Assembly: GCF_024213665.1 (NCBI RefSeq)
Contig: NZ_JANAVP010000017.1
Coordinates: 1 to 64,000 of the forward strand
Source of the DNA: Streptomyces sp. A3M-1-3
GTDB lineage: Bacteria > Actinomycetota > Actinomycetes > Streptomycetales > Streptomycetaceae
DNA: 64,000 bases
Direction: 5' to 3'
This document shows positions 7,940 through 17,073 of this stretch, one piece after another. The translations under genes were made by a program, and so were the position numbers. Each line of letters opens with the position of its first letter. Positions within the stretch are counted from its first letter, which is position 1. Below the pieces are notes generated by a model. The model ran no database searches, was not told the DNA's origin, and saw only the letters and a program-made list of their open reading frames with translations.

Positions 7940-9139
7940 TCACGAGACGTGGGCGGCCAGCGCCTTGCCGAGCCGCCGCAGCCCCTCGGCGATCTCCTCG
8001 GGGGTGTGGGTCACGAAGGACAGCCGCAGAGTGGCCGGGTCGGGGGCGGCGGCGAAGAAGGGCGCCCCCGGGACGTACGCCACGTCGTGCCGTACCGCGG
8101 TCCTCAGCAGCGCTGCGGCGTCGTGGCCCGCCGGCAACCGGGCCCAGAGGAACATCCCGCCCTCCGGCCGGTTCCACCCGGACCCCTCGGGCAGCGCGCC
8201 CCGGTCGAGCCCGTCGAGCAGTGCGTCGCGCCGCGCCCGGTAGGCGGTGCGCACCCGGTCCAGGTGACCGGTCAGATCGGCGGCGGCCAGGTAGCGGGCC
8301 GCGGCCACCTGGTCGACGGTCGAGGTGTGCAGATCTGCCGCCTGCTTGGCGACGGTGCACGCACGGCGCAGCGAATCCGGCGCGCGCAGCCAGCCGAGCC
8401 GCAGGCCGGGCGCCATGATCTTGGAGAAGCTGCCCAGCAGGGCGGTGCGGTCCTCGGCGCCGGGCTGCGCGGCGATCCACCGCTGGGCCTCGCCCTCGTA
8501 GCGCAGTTCGCCGTACGGGTCGTCCTCGACGATCCACACGCCGAGCCGGGCGGCGACCGAGGCCACCGCGCGGCGCCGGGCGGCAGGGAGGGTGCGGCCG
8601 GTCGGGTTCTGGAACGTCGGGATCGCATAGAGGAGCTTGGGGCGTTCGCGGACGACGAGTTCCTCCAGGGCCGCGGGGTCGATGCCGTCCTCGTCGCAGG
8701 GGACGGCCGCGACGCGCGCGCCGGTGAAGCGGAAGCACTGGAGGGCGGCGAGGTACGTGGGGCTCTCGACCAGCACGGTGTCCCCGGGTTCCAGCAGGGT
8801 GGTGGCGAGGAGGGTGAGGGCCTGCTGTGACCCGGTGGTGATCAGCAGGTCGTCGGGCCCGGTGGGCAGCCCACGGTCGGTGATCCGGGCGGCGAGGGCT
8901 TCGCGCAGCGCGGGGAAGCCCTCGGTGGTGGAGTACTGCAGGGCGCGGCGCGGGGCGGTGCTGAGCGCGTCGTCGTAGGCGGCCCGCAGCCCTTCGGCGT
9001 CGAACAGCTCGGGGGCGGGCAGTCCGCCGGCGAAGGAGATCACCCCGGGTCGTTCGGTGAGCGCGAGGATGTCCCGTACGGGCGAACTGCCGACCGAGGT
9101 CGCACGGGCGGCGAGTGGGGGCAGGGCGGCGGCGCACAT
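7940..9139 (-). CDS. PLP-dependent class I/II aminotransferase, LysN/2-aminoadipate-transaminase-like
   Basis: A 399-residue fold-type I aminotransferase. The N-terminal RPGVISFAGGLPAPELF, the TTGSQQAL segment, the Asp-Asp-Pro-Tyr motif (EDDPYGELRYEG) and the PLP-lysine block GSFSKIMAPGLRLGWL are all in place. Enzymes of this subgroup transaminate 2-aminoadipate, aromatic or branched-chain amino acids, so the substrate is open. There is no GntR DNA-binding domain, so it is not a MocR regulator. It is transcribed towards the SDR gene. A candidate operator (9262-9276) lies between it and the divergent broken gene at 9290. Confidence 0.88.
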   Translation of the reverse strand: MCAAALPPLAARATSVGSSPVRDILALTERPGVISFAGGLPAPELFDAEGLRAAYDDALSTAPRRALQYSTTEGFPALREALAARITDRGLPTGPDDLLITTGSQQALTLLATTLLEPGDTVLVESPTYLAALQCFRFTGARVAAVPCDEDGIDPAALEELVVRERPKLLYAIPTFQNPTGRTLPAARRRAVASVAARLGVWIVEDDPYGELRYEGEAQRWIAAQPGAEDRTALLGSFSKIMAPGLRLGWLRAPDSLRRACTVAKQAADLHTSTVDQVAAARYLAAADLTGHLDRVRTAYRARRDALLDGLDRGALPEGSGWNRPEGGMFLWARLPAGHDAAALLRTAVRHDVAYVPGAPFFAAAPDPATLRLSFVTHTPEEIAEGLRRLGKALAAHVS

Positions 9140-9261
9140 GGGGGCTCCTTCGCTGGGGCGGGTGGCGGGGGCGTGGCGGCTCTCTCCGGCACCCTAACGG
9201 GTAAAGGTGCACCTGCCACCTATCCGTCCACGCGGAGAACCTCCTCCCACCCCCTCCCTAA

Positions 9262-9276
9262 CTGACGATCCATCAG
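9262..9276. promoter_or_regulatory. Candidate operator CTGACG-ATC-CATCAG
   Basis: Imperfect palindrome with the same half-sites and 3-nt spacing as the site at 7875, in the divergent interval between the aminotransferase and the gene starting at 9290. It overlaps the probable ribosome binding region of the latter. Confidence 0.5.
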
Positions 9277-9289
9277 ATACACCGGAGGG

Positions 9290-9963
9290 ATGACAGAAGA
9301 GACTGCACCGACGGCAGGCACCTCTCCCGAGGCGTACGCGGAGCTGGCCGCCGTCGGCCCGTACGGAGTCCGGCCCGGCCACGCGCTGATCACCATGGTC
9401 GAGCCGCATCCCGGTCACGAGCACGCCTACAACCGCTGGTACGAGGACGACCACTACACCGCCGGCGCGATGGCCATGCCGTGGATGTACGCCGGCCGGC
9501 GCTGGGTCGCCACCCGGGAGCTCCAGCTGCTGCGCTATCCCGAGAAGTCCGCGGTCGCGCAGCCCGTCACCGCGGGCGCGTACATCTCCACGTACTGGAT
9601 CACCGACGGGCGCTACGACGAGCACATGAAGTGGACCGTCGGCATCAACAAGCGGCTGAACCGGGACGGCCGCGTGGCTCGCCGGCGGCGATGGTGGTGA
9701 TCTTCCGGCCGACGCCGCTGCCGGGCGACCGGATGACGTACGTGAAGCAGGTCGAGGGCGTGGACACCCGGCTGACCCTGCTGTGGTTCCTGGAGCGCGA
9801 CCCGCGGGAGTGCTGGCAGGAGCACTTCACCGGGCTCGACGAGGCGGTGTCGGCAGCATCCATCAGCGGCTCCGCCGCGGGGTGCCTCGGGAGGGTCGAG
9901 CTGGTGGCGCCGTTCATCCCGACGGTGCCGGGCACGGACCGGTATGTGGACCAGCTCAGGTAG
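9290..9963 (+). pseudogene. Broken gene for an uncharacterised EthD-like actinomycete protein (internal deletion and frameshift)
   Basis: The frame from ATG 9290 encodes good protein (GPYGVRPGHALITMVEPHPG, then HAYNRWYEDDHYTAGAMAMP) through NKRLNRDGRV, then turns into Arg/Trp-rich nonsense and stops at 9700. A second register carries a convincing C-terminus (SPAAMVVIFRPTPLPGDRM to PGTDRYVDQLR, ending at 9963). The switch falls near 9676-9685. From memory of the family, 50-80 residues that should lie between the two parts are missing, so this looks like a deletion rather than a one-base shift. The NRWYEDDHY motif suggests a ferredoxin-like EthD/stress-responsive fold, perhaps in catabolism. 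The ribosome binding site is GGAGGG. Confidence 0.6.
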
Positions 9964-9992
9964 CAGGAAGGCGTGCGGGTGGGAGGCGGGCA

Positions 9993-10012
9993 TGGCCGAG
10001 CCCCCTCGGCCA
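9993..10012. terminator. Hairpin terminator candidate
   Basis: Perfect 8-bp stem TGGCCGAG / CTCGGCCA with a CCCC loop, between the convergent ends of the broken gene at 9290-9963 and the DUF397 gene. Confidence 0.55.
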
Positions 10013-10080
10013 GGACGGCGGACCAGTCGAGAGGGCTCATGTCACTAGTGCTTGTGCAGTTGTTGTGGGGATGGTGGTGG

Positions 10081-10290
10081 TCAGCCGAGGTCAAACGCGC
10101 CCCGGCTCACATCCGCGACGAACGCGGTCCACGAGTCCGGCACGAAGGTGATCGAGGGACCTTCCGGCACCTTGGAGTCACGCACTGCAATTGCCTGCAT
10201 GACGGGGGACTTCACCTCTACGCATGCACCGTTCCCGGTAGAATACGAGGACTTCGTCCAGGTATCCGTCGCGCCCTGATGAATTGCCAT
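10081..10290 (-). CDS. DUF397 family small protein
   Basis: A 69-residue protein with the DUF397 hallmark pattern: WTKSSYSTGNGACVEV near the N-terminus, VRDSK in the middle and a WTAFVADV-type ending. These small actinomycete proteins are encoded next to XRE/DUF5753 regulators and are thought to be their partners in developmental or antibiotic regulation (WhiJ/AbaA-type loci). It lies 189 bp downstream of such a regulator on the same strand. Confidence 0.9.
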   Translation of the reverse strand: MAIHQGATDTWTKSSYSTGNGACVEVKSPVMQAIAVRDSKVPEGPSITFVPDSWTAFVADVSRGAFDLG

Positions 10291-10479
10291 GTTCGCTCCG
10301 GTCTAGCCAGTTGTGTCGATTACTGCGCCAACGTTCTTGATGGCGTGATCGACGCTACTCGCCAACGTCGGTGCGCGAAGGGCGCATTCACTCGACCGGA
10401 TGGCATATACCAGAGGGGTCTTCCCCCCGGAGGTGGCGACGGTGTACCGTACCGGCGCCCTGCCCCCAGGGGCGGGATC

Positions 10480-11385
10480 TCAGGTCGCGTACCCCGTCCC
10501 GCTCCCCGTCCCGCTCTCCGTCGCGCCCTCCTTCGCGTACACCTTGGCGATGTCCGCAATGAATTGCCGGGTCTGGTCCACATTCAGCGCCTGCGCCCGC
10601 AAATGCTCGTACATCACGCTGTAGTTCTGGACATCGTTCGCCTTCTCGAGATAGAGATCGCTGGTGACGCCCTCGATGTAGACCACACTTGAGTCGGACG
10701 CGTCCGGGAATTCCAGAATCGCGTACTGCCCGTTGACCCCGGGGTGGGCGCCCATCGCGAAGGGCATTACCTGCACCGTCACATGCGGCAGCTGCGACTG
10801 CTCTATCAGGTACTCCAGCTGCTGGATCATCAGCTGCTTGTCGCCGACCCGCCGGCGCAGCGCGGCCTCGTCGATCACCGCCCAGAGGCGGAGCGGGTGC
10901 TCGGGCGCGGAAATCCGCTCCTGGCGGCGCAGTCGCACCTGCACACGCTTCTCGATGTCGGTGTGCGGGGTCTCGGGCAGGGCGCCGTTGATGAGCGCCT
11001 CCGCGTACTCGCGGGTCTGGAGCAGGCCCGGGACGACCTGGGGCTCGTACACGCGCAGCGAGGCAGCGTCCGTCTCCAGGCCGATGTAGACGCTGTACGG
11101 GATGTCGCCGAAGGCGTGCCACCAGCCCTGCTGGCGCGAGTCCTTGGCCATCTGCATCAGCGAGTCGACGAGGCGGCGGTCCTCGACCTCGTACACCTCG
11201 CACAGATCGCGCACATCGCGCTGGCTGATGGACCGGCGGCCGTTCTCGAGCCGGCTGATCTTCGACTGGGAGACCAGCAGGCGTTCGGCGACCTGTTCGG
11301 CCGTCATGCCCTTCTCCTCGCGGAGGCGTCGGAGCTCCATGCCGAGCCGGCGGCGTCGGACGGTGGGATTGACATTGGACGCCAC
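10480..11385 (-). CDS. XRE-family regulator with DUF5753 (Scr1-like) C-terminal domain
   Basis: A 301-residue protein. The N-terminal helix-turn-helix (about residues 12-68, EQVAERLLVSQSKISRLENG) is followed by a DUF5753 domain (about 95-275) with the usual QVVPGLLQTREYAEAL start. The GTG start at 11385 has a GGAGGT site 9 nt upstream. Regulators of this type occur in dozens of copies in Streptomyces, each with a DUF397 partner; here the partner is at 10081. The C-terminus carries a short Ser/Gly/Thr repeat tail (GSGTGSGTG). Two direct CGTATCT heptamers at 11410 and 11420, just upstream, could be its own operator. Confidence 0.92.
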   Translation of the reverse strand: MASNVNPTVRRRRLGMELRRLREEKGMTAEQVAERLLVSQSKISRLENGRRSISQRDVRDLCEVYEVEDRRLVDSLMQMAKDSRQQGWWHAFGDIPYSVYIGLETDAASLRVYEPQVVPGLLQTREYAEALINGALPETPHTDIEKRVQVRLRRQERISAPEHPLRLWAVIDEAALRRRVGDKQLMIQQLEYLIEQSQLPHVTVQVMPFAMGAHPGVNGQYAILEFPDASDSSVVYIEGVTSDLYLEKANDVQNYSVMYEHLRAQALNVDQTRQFIADIAKVYAKEGATESGTGSGTGYAT

Positions 11386-11528
11386 GTGAACGGCACCTCC
11401 GACTGCTTACGTATCTCTGCGTATCTGGTGTTGAGCAGATTGCCACCAACCGGCGTGGCGGCGCTGGGAAATGAGATATGCAGCAGGATGCGAGCCGGGC
11501 GGCGGTGCGCCCGGAGGGCATGCAGACG

Positions 11529-11572
11529 CGCGGGGTGGCGCGACCGGTACGGACCGGCTGCGCCACCCCGCG
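11529..11572. terminator. Strong hairpin terminator after the GPP34 gene
   Basis: A 13-bp perfect outer stem (CGCGGGGTGGCGC / GCGCCACCCCGCG) encloses a further CCGGT/ACCGG stem. It lies downstream of the GPP34 gene on the minus strand. Confidence 0.7.
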
Positions 11573-11661
11573 CGTACTGGCAGCTCCCGAACCGGGTCTG
11601 TGGGGACAGTCGGTGCGGGGTGTAGTCGTTCGGTGGTTCGGTCGTTCAGTTGCTTGGTCGC

Positions 11662-12429
11662 TCAGTGCGCGACGGCGCGTGCCATGCTCCCGCGGCGCGG
11701 TTGCATCGGCTGCCGTGGCATCGCCTGCAGCGGAACCCCGGCGGATTCCGTGCCCCGGACCGGCGACTGGCGCCCGCCCGGTGCCTGAGCGCGGCGTGGC
11801 TGCGCGGCCACACCGTTCTGGACGTCCATCACGGCGTGCGCCACGAGTCCGCCCATGGGGTCGTGCCGGATCAGATCCCGCAGCCTGCTGCGGGACGACC
11901 GTCCTTCATTGCCGGGGTACAGGTGCTTGCCGAGCCCGACTGCGTGGGCCAGCGCGGCAAGCGCCGCGGTCCGCGGGTCCGGCGGTACACCGGTGCGGAT
12001 CGCGCTGTCCAGCCGGGCCCTGATCTCACGGCTGATTGCCGTATCCGTCGCTTGGTAGCGAGTCGTCGGCAGAACTCCGCACATCTGGCCCGCCACGGCA
12101 TGCACCATGCCGCACCGCTCCAGATGCGAGAGGTAAGTCTGGCGCAGCCCCAGGCGGGGCCCGCCGATCCAGTGGACGGCGCGCACCGGGCTGCCGCGTC
12201 TGCGCAGCAGTTCCAGTGCGGAGTCCAATGTCGGATCTCCTGTCGGCCGTGGCATCACCACGGCGATACGATCCCCGTCCGGGGCTATCCGTCCCGCCAG
12301 AGCCAGCTCTACTAGCTGGGCCCCGGCAAGGCCGAGGTCGAGCGACTGCGGCTGCGCCGTGGTTCCCGTGGTCGGGTCCAAGGCGAGCAACAGAAGCTCT
12401 TCCGGAATTGTTCTGCGGCTCCTGCCCAT
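11662..12429 (-). CDS. GPP34 (GOLPH3/Vps74-like) family protein
   Basis: A 255-residue protein with the GPP34 pattern: EELLLLALDPTTG at the start, GLAGAQLVELALAGRI, a central DSALELLRRRGSPVRAVHWI, and an AALAALAHAVGLGKHLYPGN segment. In eukaryotes the family binds phosphatidylinositol 4-phosphate at the Golgi. Streptomyces encode many copies of unknown role, often beside conservon-type or XRE regulators. The C-terminal 50 residues are low in complexity and may be disordered. Divergent from the carboxypeptidase at 12623. Confidence 0.88.
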   Translation of the reverse strand: MGRSRRTIPEELLLLALDPTTGTTAQPQSLDLGLAGAQLVELALAGRIAPDGDRIAVVMPRPTGDPTLDSALELLRRRGSPVRAVHWIGGPRLGLRQTYLSHLERCGMVHAVAGQMCGVLPTTRYQATDTAISREIRARLDSAIRTGVPPDPRTAALAALAHAVGLGKHLYPGNEGRSSRSRLRDLIRHDPMGGLVAHAVMDVQNGVAAQPRRAQAPGGRQSPVRGTESAGVPLQAMPRQPMQPRRGSMARAVAH

Positions 12430-12581
12430 CCATGCCTCCCCGCGTGGATGAATGACAGGGTGACCCCTCTCACATTCATCTGTCGAGAGTGCCTGGGTGC
12501 TTTGTACGGGAACCGGTAGCTATGTCGTTCTCGTCTAGCACGAGAGCGAGGTCCCCGAGACGGGACACTGGTAGACGGTTC

Positions 12582-12608
12582 GGACAGCTTGGACAGCTTG
12601 GACAGCTA
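12582..12608. repeat. Period-9 tandem repeat GGACAGCTT x3
   Basis: Two perfect GGACAGCTT units and a third ending CTA run directly into the first possible ATG of the carboxypeptidase gene. Related by its GACAG core to the arrays at 3691 and 37771. Confidence 0.85.
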
Positions 12609-12622
12609 TGGAGGAGGCATCG

Positions 12623-15367
12623 GTGGCGGGCGAGTCCCCCGACAAGTCGGAGCAGCAGAGGTCGTCGGGGGAGAGCGCTCCGGCCGAGCGTGACCCGCGG
12701 CTGTCCGTCTTCCGTGAGCCGAAGCAAGGTACGGATCAGCCGACGGCGGTGTTCAAGATGCCGCGCCCGGCGGAGGCGACGGACGCACCCGCGGCCGGCG
12801 ACTCGCGCCTGCGCGCGGCGGTGGCAGCCTGGGTAGCCACGGCGGACGAACCCCCCTCGGGCGCGGGAGCGGAACCGGCGCCGGAGGCCCCTGAGGACGC
12901 CTCCCGGCCTGCGGCGGGGCCAGACGCGGACGCCGAGGTGGCCGCCGGCCGCGAGCCCGAGGCTGCGGCGGGTGCGGATGCTGACGCGGAGTCGTACGCG
13001 CAGACCGGGGCCGAGTCGGCCACGAAGCCGTCACCCGAGGCGGGGGCGGAGGACGCCGCCCGCGCGTCCAAGGCTGCGGTTGACGCGGAGTCGTCACGCG
13101 CGGCTGAACCGGCGCGTGATTCCCGGCCCGTGGCCAGGGCCGAGCCGGACCCAGGCGCGGACGCCACGGACACCTCTCGGCCTGCGGCCGGGGCCGAGTC
13201 GGACGTGAAGCGGCAACGTGGTTCGGGGCTTGACGACGTTGTCCGTCCCGCTGACCGCAAGCCCAAGCCTGCGGCGGACGCCGAACCAGGGTCAGAGGCC
13301 AAGGACGCTGTCCGGACGGACGCTCCCGCAGGCCGCGAGGCGCAGGCTGCGGCCGAGGTGGACGTGCCCGCTGCTCGCGAGCCCAAGTCCGCGGCGGACG
13401 CTGTGCCCGCGCCTGGTTCCCGGTCTGCCACCGAGGCGGAGCCGGACGCCAAGTCCGTGCGCAGCGCGGAGGGCAAGGGGGCCGAGCACGGCTCTCGTGC
13501 TGCCCGCGGCGAGACGCAGAGCGACCGCTCCGCGGCTGACGCGGCGTCGGGCGAGGCCCGTGACGCGGCTGCCGAGCCGGATCGTTCCTCCGGGGCGTCT
13601 GCGGGGCAGGACGCTGCGGGTGCGAGTGCAAAGCGTGTCGATCAGGCCACAGCCGTGTTCAAGGCGGTCCGGCCGCCTGCGCCGAAGCCCGAGCCGGCTG
13701 CCGATCAGGCCACCACCGCCTTTAGGGCCGTACGGCCGTCCGCGCCGAAGCCGGAGCTGGCTGCCGATCAGGGCGCGACCGCGTCCCCGGCCAAGCCGGA
13801 GCCGACCGCCGATCAGGCCACGACCGCGTTCAAGGCGGTCCGTCCGCCTGCGGCCAAGCCGGAGCCGGCCGCCGATCAAGCCACCGCGTCCGCGGCAAAG
13901 CCCGAGCCGGCCGCCGATCAAGGCACCACCGCCTTCAAGGCCGTACGGCCGCCTGCCGCGCAGCCCGCGCCCGGGGCCGAGCGCGCCGGCAAGTTCGTAC
14001 CGCTGAAGGCGCAGGCCCCAGCCCCCGCCCCCGCGAGCCGTCCGCTCGGGGAGAGCGAGAGGACCAAGCAGCAGCCACTGCCGCCCAAGCCGCCGCTCGA
14101 CCTGCTGGCCGAGCTGACCAACACTCCGCCCCCCGCGCCCACCCCGGTGCGGACGGCCGTGTGGCGGGTCAAGATCTGGACTCCGCTCGTCCTTCTGCTG
14201 GCGATCGTCTTCGCGGTCGTACAGCTCGTGCGTCCACTGCCCGACCCGCAGTTGTCCATGACCGCGAAGTCGACGTTCGCGTTCGAGGGGGACAAGCCGT
14301 CCCTGCCCTGGCCCGCGAAGGGCCAGGCGTTCATGGCGGCGTCGGGACTCGGCACCGTCGGCTCCTCCGGTGAGCAGAAGCCCGTACCGATCGCCAGCGT
14401 CACCAAGGCGATGACGGCGTACGTCATCCTCAAGAACCACCCCCTCAGGGAGGGCGAGGACGGCCCGTCGATCGAGATCGACGCCAAGGGCGAGGCCGAG
14501 GGCCAGCTGGACAAGTCGGACGGCGAGTCGACGCTCAACACCGTCAAGGAGGGCGACAAGCTCACCCTCCACGACGCCATCGCGGCCATCATGATTCCGT
14601 CCGCAAACAACATCGCGCGCCAGCTCGCCCGCTGGGACGCCGGTTCCGAGGAGGCGTTCGTCAAGAAGATGAACGAGGCCGCCAAGGAGCTCGGGATGAC
14701 GAACACGACGTACACGGACCCGTCCGGACTCAACGCGACGACCGTGAGCACCGCCGAGGACCAGGTGAAGCTGGGTCTGGAGCTGGTGGAGATCCCGGCG
14801 TTGATGGACATCACCAAGCTGCCGGAGTGGAAGGACCCGTCGGGCAAGAACTGGCGGAACTGGAACGAGCTCGTCCCGTTCGACGGGGCGCTCGGCATCA
14901 AGACCGGCAGCACGACGAAGGCCGGCGGCAACCTGCTCTTCGCCGCGCACAAGCCGATCGGTGGCACGGACCAGCTCATCGTCGGCGCGGTGCTGGCCCA
15001 GCACGACACGCCCATCCTCGGCACCGCCATCAAGGCGAGCAAGGACATCATGCTCGCGACGCAGGAACTGCTCGAGTCCCGCGTCGTAGTGAAGAAGGGC
15101 GATGTCGTCGGCCATGTCGACGACGGCCTGGGCGGGACGACGCCCGTCGTCGCGACCAAGGACGTGAACGCGGTGGGCTGGCCCGGCCTGACGGTGAAGA
15201 TCGAACTGACCGACGGCGGCTCGACCGTCCCGCATTCGGCCAGGGCCGGAACGGATGTCGGGACGCTGACCGTGGGTGAGGGCGCCAGTCAGGTGAAGGT
15301 GCCGGTCGCGCTCCAGCAGGACCTCGCGGAGCCGTCGTTCGGCGACAAGCTCACGCGAGTCGCCTGA
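12623..15367 (+). CDS. D-alanyl-D-alanine carboxypeptidase (class C-type PBP) with a very long disordered N-terminus
   Basis: A 914-residue protein. Residues 1-515 are Ala/Pro/Glu/Asp-rich low-complexity sequence and presumably cytoplasmic. A single membrane segment follows (about 517-541), then an extracellular S11/DacA-type peptidase domain (about 560-914) with SxxK as SVTK (near 591), SxN as SAN (near 659) and KTG as KTGS (near 759). It trims the terminal D-Ala of peptidoglycan stem peptides. I chose GTG 12623 over ATG 12608 because GGAGGAGG lies 4 nt upstream of the GTG, while the ATG has no site. Seven copies of a DQxTxxF(K/R)-type motif occur in the N-terminal region (one near residue 35, six between 340 and 450). 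The enzymatic call is firm; the role of the tail is unknown. Confidence 0.9.
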   Translation: MAGESPDKSEQQRSSGESAPAERDPRLSVFREPKQGTDQPTAVFKMPRPAEATDAPAAGDSRLRAAVAAWVATADEPPSGAGAEPAPEAPEDASRPAAGPDADAEVAAGREPEAAAGADADAESYAQTGAESATKPSPEAGAEDAARASKAAVDAESSRAAEPARDSRPVARAEPDPGADATDTSRPAAGAESDVKRQRGSGLDDVVRPADRKPKPAADAEPGSEAKDAVRTDAPAGREAQAAAEVDVPAAREPKSAADAVPAPGSRSATEAEPDAKSVRSAEGKGAEHGSRAARGETQSDRSAADAASGEARDAAAEPDRSSGASAGQDAAGASAKRVDQATAVFKAVRPPAPKPEPAADQATTAFRAVRPSAPKPELAADQGATASPAKPEPTADQATTAFKAVRPPAAKPEPAADQATASAAKPEPAADQGTTAFKAVRPPAAQPAPGAERAGKFVPLKAQAPAPAPASRPLGESERTKQQPLPPKPPLDLLAELTNTPPPAPTPVRTAVWRVKIWTPLVLLLAIVFAVVQLVRPLPDPQLSMTAKSTFAFEGDKPSLPWPAKGQAFMAASGLGTVGSSGEQKPVPIASVTKAMTAYVILKNHPLREGEDGPSIEIDAKGEAEGQLDKSDGESTLNTVKEGDKLTLHDAIAAIMIPSANNIARQLARWDAGSEEAFVKKMNEAAKELGMTNTTYTDPSGLNATTVSTAEDQVKLGLELVEIPALMDITKLPEWKDPSGKNWRNWNELVPFDGALGIKTGSTTKAGGNLLFAAHKPIGGTDQLIVGAVLAQHDTPILGTAIKASKDIMLATQELLESRVVVKKGDVVGHVDDGLGGTTPVVATKDVNAVGWPGLTVKIELTDGGSTVPHSARAGTDVGTLTVGEGASQVKVPVALQQDLAEPSFGDKLTRVA
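13636..13970 (+). repeat. In-frame tandem repeat in the carboxypeptidase N-terminal region
   Basis: Six imperfect copies of a module beginning DQATTAFKAVRPPAPKPEPA (full length about 20 residues, two copies shortened to about 14). The repeats are also visible in DNA as recurring GATCAGGCCAC. Confidence 0.85.
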
Positions 15368-15416
15368 CCCGCATCACCTGATGCGGGTCGCCTGGCCCGG
15401 GTCGCCCGACCCGGGC
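15366..15416. terminator. Two tandem hairpin terminators
   Basis: A perfect 10-bp stem with a 4-nt loop (15366-15389) overlaps the carboxypeptidase stop codon. A second perfect 10-bp stem with a 2-nt loop follows (15395-15416). Downstream, a 14-nt direct repeat (CCAGTGGTCCTGCG) occurs twice at about 15476-15512. Confidence 0.7.
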
Positions 15417-15520
15417 ACCAGGACCGCACCCGGCTCCGCTGTCTCCTGACCCGCGACCGGGCTCCTGCACTCCCCCCAGTGGTCCTGCGCCCGCCCAGTG
15501 GTCCTGCGGTGCCCAGTAAT

Positions 15521-17068
15521 GTGGAGCGCCTCCGCCGCGCGCCCGACCGTTCACGTAACTGCCCCTCGCAGGAGTCCGTCATCAGTACCACGCTGAACGT
15601 CGCCCCGGCCGTCGCCGCCGAACGCCCCGCGTGGACCTCCCGGACCACCGCCGCACTGGTCCCCCTGGTGGTGACGCTCGTCCTCGGCCTCTGGGGCATC
15701 CGCCGCGAGGGCAGTGTCTGGCGGGACGAGGTCGTGACGTACGACATGGCGCACCGCACCCTGCCCGACCTGTGGAACACGCTGCAGAACGCCGACGCGG
15801 TGCACGGCCTGTACTACTTCCTGATGCATGGGCTCTTCGCGGTGTTCGGCGGGGACGTGACCACCCTCCGGTTGCCGTCCGTACTGGCCACGGCCGCGGC
15901 CGCCGCGGGGATCGGGCTGCTCGGTCACCAGTTCGCGGGGCCGAGGGCGGGTCTGTTCGCCGGACTGGTCTTTCCCCTGATCCCTGCCGTGCAGGAGTAC
16001 GCACAGGAGGGGCGCTCCTACGCGGTCGTGTGCGCCCTGGTCACCTGGGCCACCTGCCTCCTGGTGCGCGCCGCGTCCCAGCCCACGAGACGGCTGTGGA
16101 TCGCTTACGCGGCCGTGGCGCTGACTGCCTGTCTGCTCCATGAGTTCGCCGTGCTGATGCTGACGGCGCACGGCGCGACCATGCTGTTCTCCGGCGTGCC
16201 GCGATCCGTGAAGAGGTCCTGGGTCCGGGCGGCCGCCTGTGTTGTCGCCGGGCTCGCCCCGCTCGCCCTCTTCAGCATGAGCCAGTCGGAGCAGGTCAGC
16301 TGGATCATGTGGCCCGACCCCATACAGCTGTTGAGCTTTGCGGCGATGGCGGCCGTAGGGTTGTGGTGCGCCCGTACCCCCGTCCGTTCGAGCGGACCGA
16401 TCCGGCTGCGGACGCTCGCCCTCCCGCTGCTGATCCTGCCCACGGTCGTCCTGCTGCTGGCTTCCCAGCTCAGGCCGATGTATGTCGAGCGTTATGTCCT
16501 CTACTACGTCATAGGGTTCGCGCTGCTGATGGGCGCAGCGCTCGACCGGGCTTTCCGGCCGCCGAGCCGGCTGGACCAGACGTCGCGCCGGATGTGGGTG
16601 TGGTCCCTGTCGGTGGCGGCGGTCCTGGTGTCCCTGGTGCCCGTGGCCGTGCATCTGCGGAGCCCGGAGAGCCGCGTGGACGACGCCGCCGCCGTGGCGC
16701 TGGCGGTGCGGGAAGCCGCGGAGCCGGGTGACGGTCTGCTCTTCACGCCGGCCAGACGGCGCGTCTGGACGCTGGCTCACCAGGCGGAGTTCCGCGGACT
16801 CCACGATCTGGCTCTGGCCAGGGAAGTGGGCTCCTCCGATTCTCTGTACGGCGAGGAGATACCGGCTGAGCGGACACGCGCACGGATGCTCGCCGCCGAA
16901 CGCATTGTCGTGCTCGGCGACCCCGAGGGCGATCAGCTCGACACGGCCGAGCCGGAGGTCGTCAAGCGCAGGACTCTCGAGGACCACTTCGAGCAATGCA
17001 GCAGCAAGGAGGTCACCGGGGCACGGATCATGGTCTACGCGCGCCCGGGGCGCTGCTCCGCACGCTGA
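15521..17068 (+). CDS. GT39-like polytopic membrane glycosyltransferase (mannosyltransferase-like)
   Basis: About 515 residues with ten or more hydrophobic segments. The loop after the first segment carries WRDEVVTYDMAH, the acidic site expected of GT-C enzymes that move a sugar from a polyprenyl phosphate donor. A QEYAQEGRSYA motif follows the third segment, and the C-terminal 130 residues are soluble. The start is uncertain: no ATG precedes the first membrane segment. GTG 15521 is my choice, GTG 15479 is an alternative, and an AGGAG site near 15571 suggests initiation even later at a non-standard codon. It stands alone behind two terminators. Confidence 0.72.
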   Translation: MERLRRAPDRSRNCPSQESVISTTLNVAPAVAAERPAWTSRTTAALVPLVVTLVLGLWGIRREGSVWRDEVVTYDMAHRTLPDLWNTLQNADAVHGLYYFLMHGLFAVFGGDVTTLRLPSVLATAAAAAGIGLLGHQFAGPRAGLFAGLVFPLIPAVQEYAQEGRSYAVVCALVTWATCLLVRAASQPTRRLWIAYAAVALTACLLHEFAVLMLTAHGATMLFSGVPRSVKRSWVRAAACVVAGLAPLALFSMSQSEQVSWIMWPDPIQLLSFAAMAAVGLWCARTPVRSSGPIRLRTLALPLLILPTVVLLLASQLRPMYVERYVLYYVIGFALLMGAALDRAFRPPSRLDQTSRRMWVWSLSVAAVLVSLVPVAVHLRSPESRVDDAAAVALAVREAAEPGDGLLFTPARRRVWTLAHQAEFRGLHDLALAREVGSSDSLYGEEIPAERTRARMLAAERIVVLGDPEGDQLDTAEPEVVKRRTLEDHFEQCSSKEVTGARIMVYARPGRCSAR

Positions 17069-17073
17069 CGCGA

